DNA from: JACCZX01 sp963791315
GTDB taxonomy: Bacteria; Pseudomonadota; Gammaproteobacteria; Burkholderiales; Burkholderiaceae_F
Direction of reading: 5' to 3'
Length of the DNA stretch: 64,000 bases
Assembly (NCBI GenBank): GCA_963791315.1
Contig: CAWBRQ010000015.1
Coordinates: 1-64,000, forward strand
Each line of letters opens with the position of its first letter. The stretch's first letter is position 1. The translations under genes and the position numbers were made by a program. The notes under the pieces were generated by a model that saw only the letters and a program-made list of their open reading frames with translations, had not been told where the DNA came from and did no database searches. Below, in pieces: positions 44,753 through 52,848 of this stretch.

Positions 44753-46392
44753 CTAGCGCGGTACCGGAGAACGTCGGGGCCGTTTCGCCTTACCTCGAAC
44801 AGGTGGAGCGCTGCCTCGATCGAGCGCGTGGACTCGTTGACCGAGATCAATCGTCGCCGAGCTTTGGGTCGTGCGATCGAGTGTTCTGGTACTACCGAAC
44901 CATTGTGGATTTCCCCGGCGCCGCCTGGCAACAGCTGATGCTGGGGTTTTCCGCGCTGGCCACCAACGGGTCGCTGGTACGCACGGAACGCGAGCAACTC
45001 GGTCTACTCGCTCGCGCAACGCTTGCACGCTGGACCGCAGTCCAGCATCGAGACGGGTCGTTTGACGAGTGGTATCGCAACGAGCGAAGTTACTGTGCGA
45101 CCGCGTTTACTGCGGCCGGTGCGGCCCAGGCTCTTCTCCTGCTTGGAGGTGACGTTCCCAGTGCGGAACGACAAGCAACGCTTGTCGCCCTAGAGCGAGC
45201 TGCGCATTGGCTCTCACGCCGCTTTCATCCGACCGTGATGAACCAAAACTTGGCTGCTGCGCTTGCGCTTTGGTGCACAAGCCGCCTGACGAACACCGAC
45301 GTCTGGCGTGCTGCAGCGGAGACTCAGTACGCGCGCTTGAAGGCAGCACAGTCCTCGGAAGGGTGGTTTCCTGAATACGGCGGTGCCGATCTCGGGTACT
45401 CGACGCTCGCGCTCGACTTGCTAGCGGGCGCGCATCATTATGGCTTCTTAGGTGCTGCAGAAATGGCAACGCCGCTCGCGCAATTTATTTTGTGCAATGT
45501 GGCGGAAAACTCTTGTTTACCGGGAAGACTTGGCAGCCGCGGCACCAGCCATTGCTTCGCGTTCGGCGCCGAATATTTTGCAGCGTCAAATGCTGTTTCA
45601 GCCCAACTCGCTTGGAAGTTCCGCAAGGCCCATCGGGAGCGTTGGTTGCAAGGGCCTGAAAGCGTCGACGACCGCTACTTCGCGTACTTTTACTTTCCAC
45701 AGTTCGCGCTCGCGGCGTCAGTCGCTGGGACGTTACCGCAGTCATCTCCGCATCCGAGCCTGCAATCGGCCAATTTCGACAAATCTGGTTTTCGTGTAAC
45801 GCGCCTTAACGGCGGCTCGGCTCATGTCAGCCGCCGCCTTGGCGGCGCGATAGCGCTCGCCGGACGCGGTCGCAGCTTTCTGTATCACCTGGGGTACTCG
45901 GTGCGTGTACGCAACGGACGACGTTATGCAACTGCAATTTGGTCGGACATCGAAGCGGCGCATCGTGCCGATGAATACAATGCGCACTTTCGCGAAGTCG
46001 TCGACGAAAAGCCTCTCGAGCGATGGAGCCCATTTTTTGCGGTGTTCACTCGCGTCCTTGCAATCCCCGGGCTGGCATCCCTGTTTTCCGCTTCAATCAA
46101 GGCACGCATGATCCGGGGACGTGCGCGATTGGGCGGCCAACTAACGCGGACGCTGACGATAGGCGAAGATCTCATCGAGATTCGCGACACGATAGTGATT
46201 GATCGTCCTGAAGAGCTCGTTACGCTGTCGCGCCAGTTGGAGATAGGAATCCATAGCCCGTCGGCGCGATTCGAGTCGTTGCACGATGCGCCGGATTATT
46301 TTGCTATTTCGGATGCGGATGTCACGACGTTACGCAAGTCAGGCAAGGTCGTGCTCACATACTCGATTAAACTTAGCGACGCGTTGGCGTGA
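44749..46392 (+). CDS. Uncharacterised, possibly alpha/alpha-toroid glycan-processing protein
   Basis: ATG 44749 overlaps the AsnB stop (ATGA) and gives 547 residues. The frame is also open upstream, but only because it reads through asnB in the wrong frame. The first 300 residues are helical, with repeated patterns such as V-Q-H-R-D-G-S-F-D-E-W-Y and F-T-A-A-G-A-A-Q-A-L-L-L-L. S-S-E-G-W-F-P-E-Y-G-G-A-D then L-G-Y-S-T-L-A-L also recall toroid glycoside-active or prenyltransferase-like folds. The last 180 residues are beta-rich (S-A-H-V-S-R-R-L-G-G, E-I-R-D-T-I-V-I), as in heparinase II/III-type proteins. I cannot name the family. No signal peptide is evident, so a cytoplasmic partner of AsnB is as plausible as a lyase. 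Confidence 0.62.
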   Translation: MTSAVPENVGAVSPYLEQVERCLDRARGLVDRDQSSPSFGSCDRVFWYYRTIVDFPGAAWQQLMLGFSALATNGSLVRTEREQLGLLARATLARWTAVQHRDGSFDEWYRNERSYCATAFTAAGAAQALLLLGGDVPSAERQATLVALERAAHWLSRRFHPTVMNQNLAAALALWCTSRLTNTDVWRAAAETQYARLKAAQSSEGWFPEYGGADLGYSTLALDLLAGAHHYGFLGAAEMATPLAQFILCNVAENSCLPGRLGSRGTSHCFAFGAEYFAASNAVSAQLAWKFRKAHRERWLQGPESVDDRYFAYFYFPQFALAASVAGTLPQSSPHPSLQSANFDKSGFRVTRLNGGSAHVSRRLGGAIALAGRGRSFLYHLGYSVRVRNGRRYATAIWSDIEAAHRADEYNAHFREVVDEKPLERWSPFFAVFTRVLAIPGLASLFSASIKARMIRGRARLGGQLTRTLTIGEDLIEIRDTIVIDRPEELVTLSRQLEIGIHSPSARFESLHDAPDYFAISDADVTTLRKSGKVVLTYSIKLSDALA

Positions 46393-46431
46393 CGGATACA
46401 GCCGTTCGGCTCGCAAAAAGGAGAATCTGAG

Positions 46432-47424
46432 TTGCCCCGCGCTGCCGTTGTGATTCCAACACGAAACGAAGAACAGTCGATCGCCCGCGTAATCGCAGAA
46501 GTACGCAACGGTTTTGCCGGTACTCGCTACACACAGGTCGACATCGTCTTGGCTGACGACTCATCGGACCGAACGCGGCGTATCGCGCGCCAGTTGGGTG
46601 CCATCGTTGTACCGGGCGGAGGAGAAGGCCTGGGCGTCGCGATGTATCGTGGCCTGAAGGCGGCAGCTGAACTTGGTCCTGACGTAATCGTTGCGGTGGA
46701 CGGCGACGGGCAGGCGGATGCGGTAACGGAAATCAAGCGGTTTCTCGCGCCAATCGAAAGCGACGAAGCAGACTTTGTGATCGGCTCGCGCTTTCTGGAT
46801 ACAGGCCTCGTCAAGTATCCGTATCGCTGGATCAATCGTCTCGGCACCCGTGTTTTGTCGGCGTTTCTACGAGCCCAGACGGGTTTACCGCTAACTGACA
46901 GCCACGGTGGTCTCAGAGCCATGCGGCCCGAGGTTGCCGCCGACCTCGATCTTCTGGGCACGCAGACCTATGTGCAGGAATCCATTCTCGACGCGGTGGA
47001 AAAAGGTTATCGAGTCACCGAGATTCCTAGTGTCTGGCGCAAGCGCGAACACGGGTCTTCAAGAGTGGTCGGCTCGATCCCTAAATACATTCTGTACACG
47101 CTGCCAATACTGATTCTGCGGTCAGGGCAGCATTTGCGTCTTCTATATTCCGCGGGTTTGCTGTCCATCGTTGCGGGCGTTTTGTACTTCGTCGTCCTGT
47201 TGGCGCAAGAAGGCCTGCTCGGTATCGGTAATCGTCTGTCTGGCCTGCTCCTGGTTGCGCTGCTGGTGATGAGCGGCATGCAGCTTTTCTTTTTTGGGTT
47301 TGTGCTGCAGCTGCTAAAGCAAATCAAACGCAATGTCGACCGGAACGAATCATCGACACGCCGCTTGATTGCTCCGGCCCAACCGTCGCAAGAGATCTTG
47401 TCGCTTCGAAAGGCAGGCGAATAG
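46432..47424 (+). CDS. Membrane-anchored GT2 glycosyltransferase (DPM1/GtrB-like)
   Basis: A TTG at 46432 follows the ribosome site A-A-A-A-A-G-G-A-G-A at 46415-46424. The 330-residue protein starts A-A-V-V-I-P-T-R-N-E-E and has V-L-A-D-D-S-S-D-R-T and the metal-binding V-D-G-D-G-Q-A-D. The polyprenyl-phosphate-glycosyltransferase pattern G-S-R-F then R-W-I-N-R-L-G-T-R and D-S-H-G-G-L-R-A-M follows. Two C-terminal hydrophobic segments (about residues 238-260 and 270-292) anchor it. Such enzymes make polyprenyl-phosphate sugars used by GT-C transferases in the periplasm, and a GT-C-like protein is encoded at 36128. That link is an inference. Confidence 0.8.
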   Translation: MPRAAVVIPTRNEEQSIARVIAEVRNGFAGTRYTQVDIVLADDSSDRTRRIARQLGAIVVPGGGEGLGVAMYRGLKAAAELGPDVIVAVDGDGQADAVTEIKRFLAPIESDEADFVIGSRFLDTGLVKYPYRWINRLGTRVLSAFLRAQTGLPLTDSHGGLRAMRPEVAADLDLLGTQTYVQESILDAVEKGYRVTEIPSVWRKREHGSSRVVGSIPKYILYTLPILILRSGQHLRLLYSAGLLSIVAGVLYFVVLLAQEGLLGIGNRLSGLLLVALLVMSGMQLFFFGFVLQLLKQIKRNVDRNESSTRRLIAPAQPSQEILSLRKAGE

Positions 47425-47429
47425 GCTTC

Positions 47430-48485
47430 ATGTCTGCCGTCGAACCGTTGCGTATCGCTGTAATCGGATTTGGCAAGCTCGGTCTGTTGCATGCCGCGCT
47501 TGCCAACGCTGTGCCCGGCGCTCGGCTCACCGCAGTAGTCGACAGCACTCCCATGATGCTTGATGCGCTAAAGGCTTATATGCCGGATGTGCGCACGTAT
47601 AGCGATTATCGGACTTTGTTGAGAGAAGGCGGAATAGATGCGGCGTTGATCGCAACGCCGACGCAGTTGCACGTTCCGATTGCGGTCGATTGCGTAGCGG
47701 CAGGTGTGCCCATCTTCATTGAGAAGCCACTGTCGGTGAGCGGTGCACAAGCGCGCCCCTTGATCGATGCACTGCGCGCGCGCCCCGTTGTCAACATGGT
47801 TGGCTACATGGGTCGTTATATCGATACGTTTGCCAAGGCAAAGGAAATTGTTGCCAGCGGTGCTTTGGGAAAGCTGCAGATGTTCCGCTCGAGCATGTAC
47901 ATCGGTCAGCTGTTCAAACCTGGCAAGGGATGGCGCTACGACAGGAATGTATCGGGCGGTGGTGTGTTGATCACCCAGAACACACACGTCATCGACAAGC
48001 TGTTGTGGATGTTCGGCGAGGTTGAGGACGTCAATGGGCGCACTGGCGCGCTTTACTCGACGGGTGTTGAAGACTATTGCCATGCCGTATTGCGCTTTCG
48101 CAATGGATTGCTTGGCTATCTTGATGCCTCATGGTCCGCGCGCCACTACCGTACCCCGACGATCTCGATTCACGTGCAGGGGATCCATGGCACGTTGGAC
48201 GTGGATGACGATCACGTCCGGCTCTATCTCGACAAGGCAGTTGCGCCGTTTGCCGAAGGGTGGTCAAGTTGGCGCAAGCCAGATCTTTACCACGGCGTTT
48301 CAGTGGATATCGGCGGCCCTCAGTACACGATCCAGATGGAAAAGTTTGTTGCCGCCATCAGGTCAGGGTCGAGCATTGAGTGCGATGTAGCTTCGGCTCA
48401 GGCGGTGCAGTTGGTGGTTGATGCTATTTATCACTCTGCCGACGCGAACGGCATTACGGTCAGGCCGGCGGCGATGCAAATATGA
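47430..48485 (+). CDS. Gfo/Idh/MocA family oxidoreductase
   Basis: The intact 351-residue protein starts 5 bases after the GT2 stop. It has L-R-I-A-V-I-G-F-G-K-L-G for NAD(P) binding, L-I-A-T-P-T-Q-L-H and the catalytic-lysine motif I-F-I-E-K-P-L-S. G-G-G-V-L-I-T-Q-N-T-H-V-I-D in the C-terminal alpha/beta domain matches sugar oxidoreductases of the WlbA/WbpB group and inositol dehydrogenases. Oxidation or reduction of a nucleotide sugar is likely. Its stop overlaps the next gene by ATGA, suggesting the two act in sequence on one substrate. Confidence 0.83.
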   Translation: MSAVEPLRIAVIGFGKLGLLHAALANAVPGARLTAVVDSTPMMLDALKAYMPDVRTYSDYRTLLREGGIDAALIATPTQLHVPIAVDCVAAGVPIFIEKPLSVSGAQARPLIDALRARPVVNMVGYMGRYIDTFAKAKEIVASGALGKLQMFRSSMYIGQLFKPGKGWRYDRNVSGGGVLITQNTHVIDKLLWMFGEVEDVNGRTGALYSTGVEDYCHAVLRFRNGLLGYLDASWSARHYRTPTISIHVQGIHGTLDVDDDHVRLYLDKAVAPFAEGWSSWRKPDLYHGVSVDIGGPQYTIQMEKFVAAIRSGSSIECDVASAQAVQLVVDAIYHSADANGITVRPAAMQI

Positions 48486-49366
48486 CGCGCCTCGTTCCAA
48501 TCGTTCTCGGTCACAACGCGTTCTTCGGCGTCGATCACCTTTCCTCCTCGCGCGGCGCGGAACGCGCGGCCTTTTTTGCGGAGCCCAGGAGAATTCTCGA
48601 TGTGGTTTCAGCTTCGGTCGAGATGGGCGCAGGTGGCATGATGATGTCGACCCACGATCGCGCAGAGGGTGTTTGCGACCTACTGCGCTCGGAAGCCAGC
48701 CTTGCGCAGCGCCTGACGCTCTACCCGTTACTGCCTTACGCGCAGAAATACATTACCCGAGCGAACGAAGTGGGGCTCGTGAACGTGGCGTTCGAGGCGC
48801 TGTCGCAAACGACGTTACGAGAAAAATTCTCGATGGGCTGGCAAGTGGCGAAGGGTGTTGTTACCAAGGATCTGCTGGCAATGATCAGCGCATTGGTGCG
48901 ACTCGAGCTCAAGATGTTTCGTGGTCTCGACGTGGGGGCGGTTTTTCTTCACGATGTTCTGACGGATCTTTTGCTCGCGCTGCGTTTGCGTGAAGTATTT
49001 GCTTTCTATATTGAAGAGATCAAAACGGCTCACGGAGCTGACGGTGCTTTCGCGACGAAAAACCTGCCGCTGTTGTGTAGCTTATTTAAGGAATGGCAAC
49101 TGCCGCCACCGGTCGTGATGACGCATTTCAACAAAGCCGGGTTTCACATGAATCCTTCGCGCGAAGCGTGTGAACAGGCAATGCAGGTGCACAGCCCCGA
49201 TGTAATGGCAATGGGAACCCTTGCGTCCGGATTCCTCAAGCCCGATGAGGCGTACGCGTATCTCGCAACGGTCCCGAACATTCGCTCAGTTGTAGTCGGT
49301 GTTTCTTCGCCAAACCATGCCGCAGAGACATTCGCGGCAATTCGTAAGCACAGGATCGGTAGCTAA
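48482..49366 (+). CDS. TIM-barrel-like protein of unknown function (aldo/keto-reductase-like)
   Basis: The intact 294-residue protein starts M-T-R-L-V-P-I-V-L-G-H-N-A-F-F-G-V-D-H-L. Alternating strand-helix spacing follows, with M-M-M-S-T-H-D-R-A, L-T-L-Y-P-L-L-P-Y, V-V-M-T-H-F-N-K-A-G-F and V-M-A-M-G-T-L-A-S-G-F. I-R-S-V-V-V-G-V-S-S-P-N-H-A near the end resembles the last strand and loop of aldo/keto reductases. The classical D-Y-K-H tetrad is not evident, so the activity is uncertain. It overlaps the Gfo/Idh gene by 4 bases and ends 9 bases before the convergent membrane protein. Confidence 0.62.
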   Translation: MTRLVPIVLGHNAFFGVDHLSSSRGAERAAFFAEPRRILDVVSASVEMGAGGMMMSTHDRAEGVCDLLRSEASLAQRLTLYPLLPYAQKYITRANEVGLVNVAFEALSQTTLREKFSMGWQVAKGVVTKDLLAMISALVRLELKMFRGLDVGAVFLHDVLTDLLLALRLREVFAFYIEEIKTAHGADGAFATKNLPLLCSLFKEWQLPPPVVMTHFNKAGFHMNPSREACEQAMQVHSPDVMAMGTLASGFLKPDEAYAYLATVPNIRSVVVGVSSPNHAAETFAAIRKHRIGS

Positions 49367-49375
49367 GAGCAGCGT

Positions 49376-50371
49376 TCAAACGATTTCTCGACGAACTGGC
49401 AGCGGCCCCAACTGATGCGCTGCGATCGTCAGTGCCGCGGCGCCACTTGCACAGTAGCCAATGAAAAAGATGCCGTGAATTGCCACCGCCAATACCAAGC
49501 CTTCCGACGCTGGTTTCCCAAGTAACACAAACGCGGAAACCACGGCGGCGTGAAAGGTCCCAATTCCAGAGGGGGCAGCAGGGATCGCGAGTCCGAGCGC
49601 TGCTGCGAATAACAGCACCATTACCTCGGCAATGCTTAGGCTTATCCCAACCAACTGTGCGATGGTCAGATAAGCAATGACATAGAGCACCAGCCAGATG
49701 ACGGCGGTTTCGATCAGGAGAATGACGACTCGGCCCGGACTGGCGGTCTCGCGCAAGTAATGCAATGGCCGCAGTAAATGCCGGTAAAGCCGCGGAGATA
49801 ATCCGACCGCGCGGGCAAGCGTGCGAAATGCTCGGATCATCAAGCCGGAACGTGCAGTCAACAGGGCACCCGTTGCGACCACAAGGATCGCGACCGCGAT
49901 ACCTACCACGTTGATTTGACCCTTATCGGCTGTCGGCGCAACGAGCGCCGCAGTTGACGCGAGCCCGAACGCCGCAACCGCAATCAGATCGAACACCTTT
50001 TCCAGCGCTAGCGCTGATACGCCGGCATGAATAGACGGCGCATTTGGGCCGCGCGCAGAGAGCAGCACGCGGAGTGCGTCGCCACCTCGCAACGGAAGAA
50101 TATGGTTACCGCCAAGGCCTAAAGCGGCGATGATCACTGCCCGTTGCATCGATAGCGCCTCAAGCATCAGCGTGCGCCAACGCCATCCAAAGGCGATCAC
50201 GGTGCCGAGCACAGCTAGCGCAATCACCGGCAACCTATCCCATTGGGCACGCGAGGCGAGACCGCGAAATGCTCGCAGGTCTGCCAAGGAAAACACCGCG
50301 ATGAGCGCCAGTATGCTAATCGCTAAAGGCATCCATTTGCGCAGGAACACCTTCGAACTGTTGGAAAACAC
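49376..50371 (-). CDS. Flippase-like membrane protein (LPG synthase TM / UPF0104 family)
   Basis: GTG 50371 starts a 331-residue polytopic protein with about eight TM helices. Family patterns include N-H-I-L-P-L-R-G-G-D-A-L-R-V-L-L between helices, L-A-L-E-K-V-F-D-L-I-A-V and A-P-S-G-I-G-T-F-H-A-A-V. These match the AglD/MprF N-terminal integral membrane domain family (lysylphosphatidylglycerol synthase TM region). Members are proposed to flip or process lipid-linked substrates. It lies 17 bases downstream of wzm in the same direction, so it may act with the exporter or recycle its lipid carrier. The function is inferred only. Confidence 0.75.
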   Translation of the reverse strand: MFSNSSKVFLRKWMPLAISILALIAVFSLADLRAFRGLASRAQWDRLPVIALAVLGTVIAFGWRWRTLMLEALSMQRAVIIAALGLGGNHILPLRGGDALRVLLSARGPNAPSIHAGVSALALEKVFDLIAVAAFGLASTAALVAPTADKGQINVVGIAVAILVVATGALLTARSGLMIRAFRTLARAVGLSPRLYRHLLRPLHYLRETASPGRVVILLIETAVIWLVLYVIAYLTIAQLVGISLSIAEVMVLLFAAALGLAIPAAPSGIGTFHAAVVSAFVLLGKPASEGLVLAVAIHGIFFIGYCASGAAALTIAAHQLGPLPVRREIV

Positions 50372-50388
50372 TGCCGATTGTTAAATCG

Positions 50389-51249
50389 CTATAAGACATC
50401 GGCGAAGCCGCGCCGAGTTTTCTGAAACCAGACAAATCCCAGCCACATGATTATCGCGGCGATGGCTGTGTAGATGGCGAGTGATCGCCAGTCAGGCAAG
50501 TTTCCAAATATCAGAACGGCGCGGGTCTGCTCGATCGAAAATGCGATGGGATTGATAGCTGATAGCCATCGAACGTCCGCGGGCAGCGCAGACGTCGGAT
50601 AAAAGATGGGAGACAGGAACATCAGTGCAGTCAGCATGACTCCCAACATCTGATTGATGTCGCGGACGTACACGCCGAGCGCGGAGAAAAGCCACGTTAG
50701 TCCCAACGTCAGGCAGAGCAACGGCAGCAGAACAATAGGCAGCAAGACGGCTGTCCAGGGTAGCCCGCCTTGGACAACGATAATCAGCAGTGTCAACACC
50801 CCCAAGCTGATGCCGGCATGAAAAAGCGCTGCTCCCAATGTGGTCCAGGCCATGATTTCGAGCGGGAACACAACTTTCTTGACGAAGTTCGGTTGACTCA
50901 CGATGAGGCCGGATGCTCGTTGAATGCACTCGGAAAAAATTCCAAACACGATCATCCCTGCAAAAAGAACGATCGCAAATCCAAGTCTGCTGTCTGTCGC
51001 GCTTCCCGGCCATCGCGCTGTGAAGACGACCGAAAAAACGAATGTATAGACGATCAGCATCAGTATCGGGTGGGCCAGCGACCAAAAGACACCGAGCGCC
51101 GACCCGCGGTACCGACCTAACACATCGCGCTTTGTCATCTGATACAGCAACTCACGCTGTTTCCAACCGCTGGCCGCGAGTGCCTTCAATGAAATCGACG
51201 ATGTATTCACAGAATTTCGCGCCAGTCGTTTATTTGAATAGCTCAGCAT
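50389..51249 (-). CDS. wzm: Polysaccharide ABC exporter, permease subunit
   Basis: This ABC-2 type permease has about 286 residues and six TM helices. The N-terminal amphipathic region L-L-Y-Q-M-T-K-R-D-V-L-G-R-Y-R-G-S precedes helix 1, as in Wzm/TagG/KpsM proteins. A-H-P-I-L-M-L, K-V-V-F-P-L-E-I and V-R-D-I-N-Q-M-L-G are further family markers. ATG 51249 is chosen because it overlaps the rmlC end by 20 bases; upstream codons to 51273 are also open. Its ATPase Wzt lies at 28853 on the opposite strand, so the exporter genes are split. rmlC, wzm and the flippase-like gene form one leftward unit. Confidence 0.9.
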   Translation of the reverse strand: MLSYSNKRLARNSVNTSSISLKALAASGWKQRELLYQMTKRDVLGRYRGSALGVFWSLAHPILMLIVYTFVFSVVFTARWPGSATDSRLGFAIVLFAGMIVFGIFSECIQRASGLIVSQPNFVKKVVFPLEIMAWTTLGAALFHAGISLGVLTLLIIVVQGGLPWTAVLLPIVLLPLLCLTLGLTWLFSALGVYVRDINQMLGVMLTALMFLSPIFYPTSALPADVRWLSAINPIAFSIEQTRAVLIFGNLPDWRSLAIYTAIAAIIMWLGFVWFQKTRRGFADVL

Positions 51250-51772
51250 TGTCCAGCGTCGGCGCGCCGGCATCCTTCATGGAGAGAACGGGAGCTCCCG
51301 TTAGCGGCCATTTGATTGCAAGCTGCGGGTCGCTCCAGCGAACGACCCGGTCCGATTTCGCGTCATACAACTCGGTTGCTTTGTAATGCACATCCGCGTC
51401 GTCACTGAGGACTACAAACCCGTGCCCGAAGCCGGGCGGGATCCACAGCATATGGTGGTTGAATTCGGAAAGCTCGTGCCCGGTCCAGTGTCCAAAGGTC
51501 TGCGCGCTACGCCGCAGGTCGACCGCAACATCAAATATCTTGCCGCGCGAACATCGAATCAGTTTCCCCTGAGGTCGTTCAAGCTGATAGTGCATGCCGC
51601 GCACGACATTGCGTACCGACCGAGAGTGATTGTCCTGACGGAAATGGACTTTGAGTCCGGCACGGTCGAATTCGCTCTCGTTCCATGACTCCAGGAAGAA
51701 CCCACGAGCATCGCTCCACACGACCGGTTTGATCAGCAGCACATCAGGCAACGCCGTCGGTACGATTTGCAT
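51230..51772 (-). CDS. rmlC: dTDP-4-dehydrorhamnose 3,5-epimerase
   Basis: RmlC epimerises C-3 and C-5 of the RmlB product. From ATG 51772 the protein has 180 residues: P-T-A-L-P-D-V-L-L-I-K-P, D-A-R-G-F-F-L-E-S-W-N and the active-site region R-Q-D-N-H-S-R-S. It continues V-V-R-G-M-H-Y-Q with the catalytic histidine, I-F-D-V-A-V-D-L-R-R-S and I-P-P-G-F-G-H-G-F. Upstream codons to 51838 are open but do not match the family. The divergent rmlA starts 156 bases away. Together with rmlB and rmlD the locus encodes the complete dTDP-L-rhamnose pathway. Confidence 0.92.
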   Translation of the reverse strand: MQIVPTALPDVLLIKPVVWSDARGFFLESWNESEFDRAGLKVHFRQDNHSRSVRNVVRGMHYQLERPQGKLIRCSRGKIFDVAVDLRRSAQTFGHWTGHELSEFNHHMLWIPPGFGHGFVVLSDDADVHYKATELYDAKSDRVVRWSDPQLAIKWPLTGAPVLSMKDAGAPTLDNAELFK

Positions 51773-51928
51773 TCTTGTTGGCATTTTCAAAACTGCAAAA
51801 TCCGCGTGAGAGAATACCGGAGCCGACAGTCCTTTCACGACACGGACCTAAGTAGATCACTGATGACCGACCGCTTTCACACAATCTTCGTGCGAATCCA
51901 GCGCGCGCTGCCACTTAAGTAGATCCGC
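51773..51928. promoter_or_regulatory. Divergent rmlC-rmlA spacer with a direct repeat
   Basis: This 156-base spacer separates divergent rmlC and rmlA. The ten bases TAAGTAGATC occur twice in the same orientation, at 51849-51858 and 51916-51925; the second copy lies just before the rmlA GTG. Their 67-base spacing could suit a dimeric regulator, but chance is possible. No clear promoter pair can be assigned. Confidence 0.35.
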
Positions 51929-52833
51929 GTGGCAAGAAAAGGCATCGTTTTGGCGGGTGGGTCGGGCACGCGCCTTTATCCGGTGACGCATGTTCTGTCC
52001 AAGCAATTGCTGCCGGTATACGACAAGCCGATGATTTACTACCCGTTATGCACGCTGATGCTGGCGGGCATTCGCGATATCTTGATCATCTCGACACCGG
52101 CTGATACTCCGCGCTTTTCCGATTTGCTCGGTGACGGGTCGCGTTGGGGCTTGAATTCAGCTACGCGAGCCAGCCGTCGCCCGATGGGTTGGCGCAGGCG
52201 TTTGTCATCGGTAAGGAGTTTGTTGGAGGCAGTGCGAGCGCTCTCGTGCTTGGCGATAACATCTTCTACGGCCATGACTTGCCGACCGCTTTGCAAAGAG
52301 CAAACGCACAAACGGCGGGTGCGACGGTCTTTGCGTATCACGTCAATGACCCCGAACGCTATGGGGTGATCGAGTTCGACGATGTGGGCCGAGCCAAGAC
52401 GCTAGAGGAAAAACCGAAAAAAGCGCGTTCCAGCTATGCCGTCACGGGCCTGTACTTTTACGATCAGAGAGCACCTTCGATCGCGTCAGAACTGAAGCCA
52501 TCTGCACGCGGTGAGCTCGAAATCACCGACCTGAATCGCCAATACTTGGAATGGGGTGAGCTAAGAGCCGAAGTAATGGGCCGGGGCATTGCCTGGCTGG
52601 ATACTGGCACGCACGACTCACTGCTTGAAGCATCGACATTCATTGCGACGATCGAGAAGCGCCAGGGACTCAAGGTGTCGTGTCCGGAAGAGATCGCTTG
52701 GCGGATGGGCTATATCGATCGCGAGGCCCTGATCGCACTTGCGCATGCGATGGGGCAAAGCGAATATGCACGCTATTTAGTGCGCATCGCCGACGAGCGC
52801 ACCTTGGATGCCGGCGCTGGCGCTCGAGCCTGA
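51929..52833 (+). CDS. rmlA: Glucose-1-phosphate thymidylyltransferase (one frameshift)
   Basis: RmlA makes dTDP-glucose, the first step to dTDP-L-rhamnose. GTG 51929 opens K-G-I-V-L-A-G-G-S-G-T-R-L-Y-P, then S-K-Q-L-L-P-V-Y-D-K-P-M-I-Y-Y and I-S-T-P-A-D-T-P-R-F. A shift in the G-run near 52148 hides the join to F-S-Y-A-S-Q-P-S-P-D-G-L-A-Q-A-F. L-V-L-G-D-N-I-F-Y-G-H-D, V-I-E-F-D and the late R-G-E-L-E-I-T-D-L-N-R-Q-Y follow, with W-L-D-T-G-T-H-D-S-L. The family length of about 301 residues is recovered. It is followed by rmlD after 15 bases. Confidence 0.9.
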
Positions 52834-52848
52834 CACGCTCAAGCTGTA

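Noticed and set aside
43768..46392. An 874-residue open frame spanning the asnB region and the following gene
   Set aside because: Its first 320 residues are a mixture of out-of-frame and frame-shifted AsnB sequence. The real downstream gene starts at ATG 44749, overlapping the corrected AsnB stop.
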